NCBI GenBank assembly: GCA_902494565.1
Contig: CABUTN010000061.1
Location: 1-9,269, forward strand
Direction: 5' to 3'
Source: an uncultured Collinsella sp.
Lineage (GTDB): Bacteria; Actinomycetota; Coriobacteriia; Coriobacteriales; Coriobacteriaceae
DNA length: 9,269 bases
A program made the position numbers and the translations under genes. The stretch's first letter is position 1. Each line of letters starts with the position of its first letter. Of the stretch, positions 6,173-9,269 are shown piece by piece. Under the pieces are notes generated by a model that searched no databases, was not told the DNA's origin, and saw only the letters and a list, made by a program, of their open reading frames with translations.

Positions 6173-6292
6173 TTGACGCTGCGCAGCCCCGAAGCACCCC
6201 ATCTTGTCGCTCAAACCGTCGCTCGCGTACAGAAGTACGCGTCGCTCCTCTTTCGCGCCAACCTGGGGCACTTCGAGGCTGCTCGCTGTCGA
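6173..6292. repeat. 120-base imperfect palindrome centred at 6231-6234
   Basis: Around the central AGAA, CGCGTAC (6224-6230) pairs perfectly with GTACGCG (6235-6241). Opposite positions keep pairing outward with no register shift: 25 of the inner 40 pairs match, including CCCCA with TGGGG and GAAG with CTTC. In the outer 18 positions (6173-6190 with 6275-6292), 12 are Watson-Crick and three more are G-T. The lack of any indel over nearly 60 pairs is hard to explain by chance. It could be a structured RNA, a MITE-like element, or the ancient scar of an inverted duplication. Confidence 0.65.
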
Positions 6293-6352
6293 TGCCAAAA
6301 CATCGATGATTATTCTGGGACGGGGATTCAATAATCATTTGGCTGCTCGCTG
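6277..6352. repeat. 12-base direct repeats flanking a 52-base insert with a nine-pair hairpin
   Basis: GGCTGCTCGCTG occurs at 6277-6288 and 6341-6352. The 52 bases between them contain ATGATTATT (6306-6314) and its complement AATAATCAT (6330-6338). A repeat-bounded hairpin looks like a small insertion with a target duplication, or like recombination between palindromic elements. The first copy is also part of the right arm of the neighbouring 120-base palindrome. Confidence 0.5.
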
Positions 6353-6353
6353 G

Positions 6354-6476
6354 CTAAGTGAGTAGACTTTTTTGGAAATGCCGAGCACCCAACATATTTG
6401 CCTCTATAAAACCGCAGGTCACAGACTTGTGCTTTGTCGGTGTGGTCGGGGATTCGGTAAAAGTCTACTCACTTAG
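6354..6476. repeat. 123-base element with perfect 18-base terminal inverted repeats
   Basis: CTAAGTGAGTAGACTTTT (6354-6371) is the exact reverse complement of 6459-6476. The 87-base interior holds a small CACA/TGTG hairpin and shows partial complementarity (CCGAGCACCC near 6381-6390 against GGTCGG near 6444-6449), so the unit could fold into one long irregular stem. It begins two bases after the second GGCTGCTCGCTG copy. No transposase is present. MITE-like element, structured transcript or transcription stop are all possible. Confidence 0.75.
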
Positions 6477-6555
6477 TTTTGCGTGATGAATATTGTCCGC
6501 AACGAGACCCCAGACGGGGTGATTCCATCGCAAATTCCGGTGACCGGTCAGCTAA

Positions 6556-8139
6556 TTAGGCGCCGTATGGGTTGCGGTCGCGTTCGATGCGTTGGCGGAT
6601 GTGGGCGTACTCGATAATCAGTAGCACCAGGAGTAGGGCCATGATGGCTAGGTGGCTCACCACAGCGCCCATCAGACCCAGCAGCTTAATCAAGATCACC
6701 GGCAGCACCACGCTTACGGCGAAGCAGATCAGGTAGATCTTGGTGACGTCTCCAGCGTGGCGCAGCACCGTGATGATGGCGTAGATAAAGTCGATGGCCG
6801 CGGTGACGCCGCCGGCGACGACCATCAGCAGCGCCAGCGTACGGTAGCGCTCAAAGCTGAGGCCGTACATAAAGCTCATGAGGGGAATACCGGGACCTGC
6901 CATAAATGCGGCGCACGCGCCGGTGATGACCACGATCAGCGCCATAACGGCAACAATAATCAGGTCAAAGCGACGACGCTTGCGAGGATTAGCCCAAATG
7001 CTCGACAAGCGCAGGAGCTGCGGTTTATAGATAAATCCAATGCTCAGCAAAATAGCCTGCGCCGGAAAGAACAGGGCATTAAAGTACAGCTGATATTTGT
7101 ATGCCAGCGTGCCTTCCATCACAAACTTGGGCATGCTCTCGATGAGGTTGAACAAGAACAGTGCACCAAAGAGTGGAGCGCACTGGACAAACAGGTGGCC
7201 GACCTCGCGAAGGCTCACGCGGCGCGATTTTTCGGTCTCGAGCAGGGCGAGCGGCGCGGTGACCAGCACGAGCGAGGCGATCGCGGCGATGCCCATGGCC
7301 ATGGCCGCGATGGGCATGTTACGCGTAAGGAACAGCGCCACGCTAAAGACCACGATGACGCCGACGGAGCGTAGCGTTTGGCTCATGCCGGCCAGGTAGA
7401 GTTTATCGGCCTGCTGCAGGCGGCCCTCGTACACGTCCGCCACGCCGTCGATCACCTTATACAGGTAGACGCCCAGGCCGATCGTCGCCATCTGCGCGTC
7501 ATAGCCGCGGGCGCTGCTGTACATGAGGCCGCAGCCTAGGGCGAGCGCTCCGCAAAGCCAGCGGTTGAGCTGGTAGGAGGCAAAGGACGTCTTTTCGTCG
7601 ATGTCTGAGACCTGGAAATTGCGCACGCCGTAGTTGCATGCGATCATGATGAGCGTGCCGGTGACGAAGGCGATGGAGAATTTGCCTGCTTCTTCGGCGC
7701 CCACGAGCTGTGTGGACACGATGGTGAGCAGCGGAAACGCCAAGCCCCACACGGCGGTGCCGAGAGTGTTCCAAAGGTAATCGCGGCGGGTGGCGTGCTC
7801 TTCGTATTCCGCTTCCTGCATGGAGAAGCCGCCGCCGTAGACGGCGCCGAGCAGACGGTTCCACCAAGCGTTGACCATGCGGCGGACGGGGCCGGGCTCC
7901 CGATCGCGTTCGCGCCGGCGACGGCGCGTGGCCTGGCTGCTATCGGGCCCGCCGGCGTTGCGCTGACTCAGCTCCTGGATGCGCGCGAGCTCTTCGGCCG
8001 TGTGGGAGGCGGGGAACAGGCCGTTCTCGATGCGTCCGCCCTGGGCCCTTGCGGTGCCGCTGCCCGCTACGGCGGGGTCGGCGACGCCATTGCGGCGGGC
8101 GATGGCGCGGCGAATGCTATCGAGGGGCGTGATGCTCAA
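6556..8139 (-). CDS. Polysaccharide/lipid-linked glycan flippase-like membrane protein (MOP superfamily)
   Basis: A 527-residue multispanning protein. Residues 1-120 are hydrophilic and cytoplasmic, with Ala/Gly-rich and very basic stretches (TRRRRRERDR, 71-80). About 12 hydrophobic helices then fill 122-511, followed by a short charged tail. The order of segments and the amphipathic loop DVYEGRLQQADK (235-246), reminiscent of the E-G-x-x-Q region of Wzx/PST-type polysaccharide exporters, support membership of the MOP flippase superfamily, moving lipid-linked sugars to the outer leaflet. The long N-terminal extension is unusual, since typical members start at the first helix. The start is TTG at 8139: AAAGGA (8146-8151) is six bases upstream, while the internal Met88 and Met107 lack such a site. 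No glycosyltransferase gene neighbours it here, so the substrate is unknown. Drug/sodium antiport (MATE proper) is less likely. Confidence 0.75.
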   Translation of the reverse strand: MSITPLDSIRRAIARRNGVADPAVAGSGTARAQGGRIENGLFPASHTAEELARIQELSQRNAGGPDSSQATRRRRRERDREPGPVRRMVNAWWNRLLGAVYGGGFSMQEAEYEEHATRRDYLWNTLGTAVWGLAFPLLTIVSTQLVGAEEAGKFSIAFVTGTLIMIACNYGVRNFQVSDIDEKTSFASYQLNRWLCGALALGCGLMYSSARGYDAQMATIGLGVYLYKVIDGVADVYEGRLQQADKLYLAGMSQTLRSVGVIVVFSVALFLTRNMPIAAMAMGIAAIASLVLVTAPLALLETEKSRRVSLREVGHLFVQCAPLFGALFLFNLIESMPKFVMEGTLAYKYQLYFNALFFPAQAILLSIGFIYKPQLLRLSSIWANPRKRRRFDLIIVAVMALIVVITGACAAFMAGPGIPLMSFMYGLSFERYRTLALLMVVAGGVTAAIDFIYAIITVLRHAGDVTKIYLICFAVSVVLPVILIKLLGLMGAVVSHLAIMALLLVLLIIEYAHIRQRIERDRNPYGA

Positions 8140-8145
8140 AGTAGG

Positions 8146-8151
8146 TCCTTT
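8146..8151 (-). promoter_or_regulatory. Ribosome binding site that supports the TTG start of the flippase gene
   Basis: The minus strand reads AAAGGA, six bases before TTG at 8139. No ATG or GTG with a comparable site occurs near the N-terminus. Confidence 0.65.
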
Positions 8152-8166
8152 CTATTGCTGCGCTCT

Positions 8167-8214
8167 AGTATAGTCGCGGTGGTATCCATTCGTGTTTTTG
8201 AACAGGTTGTTCAA
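8167..8214 (-). promoter_or_regulatory. Flippase promoter with TATACT -10 and an upstream 7-3-7 operator candidate
   Basis: The minus strand has TATACT (8172-8167), about 28 bases before the start codon. The expected -35 position reads ACACGA, which matches the consensus poorly. Just upstream lies the perfect inverted repeat TTGAACA-3-TGTTCAA (8198-8214), at about -38 to -54 from the predicted transcription start. A good -10, a poor -35 and a palindrome in this place suggest activator-dependent expression; a repressor is also possible. Confidence 0.5.
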
Positions 8215-8240
8215 TAATTTCGGCGGCGCCATTCAGTAGT

Positions 8241-8378
8241 CGGCACTTAGGGATGTTCCTTATGTGCCGGCACTTTGGGAACGTCCCTAAGTGCCGGCAT
8301 CCGGGGACACTCCTTGGTTGTTGCCTGTTCAAGAGTGTCCCCAACGACTAGTCGTTTAAGAACGTCCCCAATGACTAG
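8241..8378. repeat. REP/BIME-like cluster of five related short units
   Basis: Five units share a core AAGRRYGTCCCY or a close variant: minus strand 8260-8241, plus 8277-8296, minus 8316-8300, plus 8331-8351 and plus 8358-8378. The first two form an inverted pair with 19-base arms (8241-8259 and 8278-8296, one mismatch) around an inner ten-base palindrome GTGCCGGCAC (8264-8273). The third and fourth form a hairpin, GGGGACACTC with GAGTGTCCCC (8303-8312 and 8333-8342). The fourth and fifth are direct repeats with 18 of 21 bases identical at a 27-base period, and AACGACTAGTCGTT (8343-8356) is a perfect palindrome. This head-to-head and tandem layout is typical of repetitive extragenic palindromes spread by RAYT-type transposases. 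No RAYT gene is in the window. Confidence 0.7.
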
Positions 8379-8427
8379 GCCGCTTGCCTGCGATTTTTGA
8401 CCGTTGGGCGGGCTTGCCGCCCTTGCC

Positions 8428-8443
8428 GCAAAAACGTTTTTGC
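8428..8443. promoter_or_regulatory. Perfect 16-base palindrome upstream of pckA, LacI-family-like operator candidate
   Basis: GCAAAAACGTTTTTGC is fully self-complementary with a central CG, the layout of LacI/GalR/CcpA-type operators. It lies 75 bases before the pckA start, where a carbon-source regulator of a gluconeogenic gene would be expected. The regulator is not in the window. Confidence 0.5.
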
Positions 8444-8460
8444 ATATCGGGTACAACGGG

Positions 8461-8476
8461 CTTTACGTGAGTAAAG
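8461..8476. promoter_or_regulatory. 6-4-6 inverted repeat between the pckA operator candidate and its ribosome binding site
   Basis: CTTTAC-GTGA-GTAAAG. It could be a second protein-binding site or a leader hairpin. TAAAGT (8472-8477), a poor -10 match, overlaps its right arm. Confidence 0.35.
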
Positions 8477-8505
8477 TGCGCGCCGCGTCCACGTGCCGCG
8501 TTTTT

Positions 8506-8513
8506 AAAGGAGG
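8506..8513 (+). promoter_or_regulatory. Strong ribosome binding site of pckA
   Basis: AAAGGAGG, four bases before the ATG at 8518. It matches the anti-Shine-Dalgarno sequence very well but with short spacing, consistent with a highly expressed gene. Confidence 0.75.
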
Positions 8514-8517
8514 CCCC

Positions 8518-9269
8518 ATGCCTGGTGTTACCCCTGCAGAAGTTCTGTCCAATTTTGGCATTACGCTGGTCGAAGACCCCGCTGAGAACCAGCCCCGCCT
8601 GCTGGTTGACCTGCCGGCAGCCGAGCTCGTCGAGCATGCCATCCGCCGCAACGAAGGCCGCATGGCATCCAACGGCGCGCTGGTGATCGAGACGGGGGAG
8701 CGCACTGGTCGTTCGCCCAACGATCGTTTTATCGTTGACACCCCCGATGTTCACGACAAGATCGCCTGGGGTGCGGTCAACCGCCCACTGTCCGTCGAGA
8801 GCTATGAGGCCATCAAGGCCGGCATCGTCGACTATCTCAACGAGCGCGACGTGTTCGTCACGCGCGGCATGGCGGGCGCTGACCGCAACCACACGCGTCG
8901 CTTGCTCGTCGCCTGCGAGCGTGCCAGCCAGGCACTCTTTATTAAGCAGATGCTCGCCCGTCCGCTCGCTCGTGAAATCGCACGCACCGGCGAGCCGGAC
9001 TTTTGCGTGCTCGCCGCACCTGGCTACCAGTGCGACCCTGCCATCAAGGGCCTCAACTCCAGTGCCGCCGTGGTCATCAACTTCCAGGAACGCGTGATTC
9101 TGGTCGCCGGCACCGGCTACTCCGGCGAGATTAAAAAGTCGATCTTTAGCGTCATGAACTATCTGCTGCCCGTCGAGGACGACGTGCTGCCCATGCACTG
9201 CTCGGCCAGCATGGATCCCGTCACGCACGAGACCGCCGTGTTCTTTGGCCTGTCCGGCACCGGCAAGAC
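8518..9269 (+). CDS. pckA: Phosphoenolpyruvate carboxykinase (ATP), N-terminal 250 residues (3' end outside the window)
   Basis: ATP-dependent PEP carboxykinase, cytoplasmic, interconverting oxaloacetate plus ATP with PEP, CO2 and ADP. In anaerobic gut bacteria it may run towards oxaloacetate for ATP gain and succinate formation, as well as in gluconeogenesis. Seen: IRRNEGRMASNGAL (42-55), TGRSPNDRF (63-71) with the substrate-binding Arg65, GTGYSGEIKKSIF (198-210) with Tyr201 and the metal/substrate lysines 206-207, MHCSASMD (226-233) and the kinase-1a loop GLSGTGK (244-250), where the window ends. These motifs identify the ATP class, not the GTP class. Residue spacing matches the E. coli enzyme (about 540 residues) within a few positions, so a little under half is present and the frame is intact. 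The start is fixed by the adjacent AAAGGAGG. A 16-base palindrome upstream suggests carbon-dependent control. Confidence 0.97.
   Translation, partial: MPGVTPAEVLSNFGITLVEDPAENQPRLLVDLPAAELVEHAIRRNEGRMASNGALVIETGERTGRSPNDRFIVDTPDVHDKIAWGAVNRPLSVESYEAIKAGIVDYLNERDVFVTRGMAGADRNHTRRLLVACERASQALFIKQMLARPLAREIARTGEPDFCVLAAPGYQCDPAIKGLNSSAAVVINFQERVILVAGTGYSGEIKKSIFSVMNYLLPVEDDVLPMHCSASMDPVTHETAVFFGLSGTGK

Larger units (their letters stand above)
6139..6555. other. Gene-free 417-base region built of stacked palindromes
   Basis: No reading frame here has a plausible ribosome binding site; the open frames on both strands reflect the palindromic GC-rich sequence. From left to right it holds a short stem-loop (6146-6167), a 120-base imperfect palindrome (6173-6292), a nine-pair hairpin (6306-6338) flanked by 12-base direct repeats, a 123-base unit with 18-base inverted ends (6354-6476), and a small ACCCC/GGGGT hairpin (6507-6520) that may follow the flippase transcript. 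TGACCGGTCA (6541-6550) is a ten-base palindrome just past the flippase stop. Confidence 0.7.
8140..8517. other. Gene-free 378-base region between the divergent flippase and pckA genes
   Basis: It holds the flippase promoter and operator candidate (8167-8214), a REP/BIME-like repeat cluster (8241-8378), a six-pair GC hairpin GGGCGG/CCGCCC (8406-8422), a 16-base palindrome (8428-8443), a 6-4-6 inverted repeat (8461-8476) and the pckA ribosome binding site. I see no credible protein gene, and no strong -35/-10 pair for pckA. Confidence 0.65.

Noticed and set aside
6122..6331. Open frame of 69 codons on the minus strand across the palindrome region
   Set aside because: It has no ribosome binding site and coincides with a GC-rich palindrome that keeps both strands open; it also overlaps the end of the phosphatase gene.
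6354..6476. tRNA or known structured RNA gene
   Set aside because: No cloverleaf, no T-loop GTTCGAATC-like box and no CCA end; the 18-base arms are much too long for tRNA.
8331..8378. CRISPR-like direct repeats (18 of 21 identical at a 27-base period)
   Set aside because: The spacer would be only six bases, and the units belong to a mixed-orientation REP-like cluster.
8356..9228. A 290-codon open frame on the minus strand opposite pckA
   Set aside because: It is the antisense shadow of a GC-rich gene; the plus-strand frame carries every PEP carboxykinase motif.

Overview
This window looks like a chromosomal segment from a high-GC gut Actinomycetota of the Coriobacteriia, most probably Collinsella or a close relative. 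That placement is inferred from strong GC bias at third codon positions, AGGAGG-type ribosome binding sites, and an ATP-type PEP carboxykinase beside CPA1 antiporter and flippase genes. No rRNA or other taxonomic marker is present.

Layout from left to right: (1) the first 253 codons of serC (minus strand, cut by the window edge). (2) A two-gene minus-strand operon, a MazG-like nucleotide pyrophosphohydrolase followed by a GIY-YIG nuclease fused to a DUF2075/Schlafen-group-3-type SF1 helicase. It is visibly AT-richer than its surroundings and looks like an acquired genome-defence module. (3) A divergent gene for a small acidic protein of unknown function. (4) A long inverted repeat at 3348-3443 between two convergent gene ends. 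(5) A CPA1 cation/proton antiporter with two C-terminal RCK_C domains (minus). (6) A divergent calcineurin-like phosphatase (plus), with palindromes in its promoter and leader. (7) A 417-base gene-free stretch (6139-6555) with four stem-loop or palindromic structures in a row, including a 120-base imperfect palindrome and a 123-base unit bounded by perfect 18-base inverted repeats. (8) A polysaccharide-flippase-like membrane protein (minus, TTG start). (9) A 378-base gene-free stretch (8140-8517) holding the flippase promoter, a REP/BIME-like cluster of five related short units, and a palindromic operator candidate for pckA. (10) The first 250 codons of pckA (plus), cut just after the P-loop lysine.

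Most genes are housekeeping: serine/PLP metabolism, ion homeostasis, phosphoester hydrolysis, envelope glycan export and gluconeogenesis. They do not form one pathway. The candidate 'system' is the mazG/GIY-YIG-helicase pair, whose reading frames overlap by eight bases (ATGAGTAA) and are probably translationally coupled. Domain composition (dNTP-pool enzyme, endonuclease, Schlafen-like helicase) and base composition suggest antiphage or anti-plasmid defence, but this is inference. The second theme is an unusual density of palindromic intergenic elements of at least three designs, probably a genome-wide repeat population.
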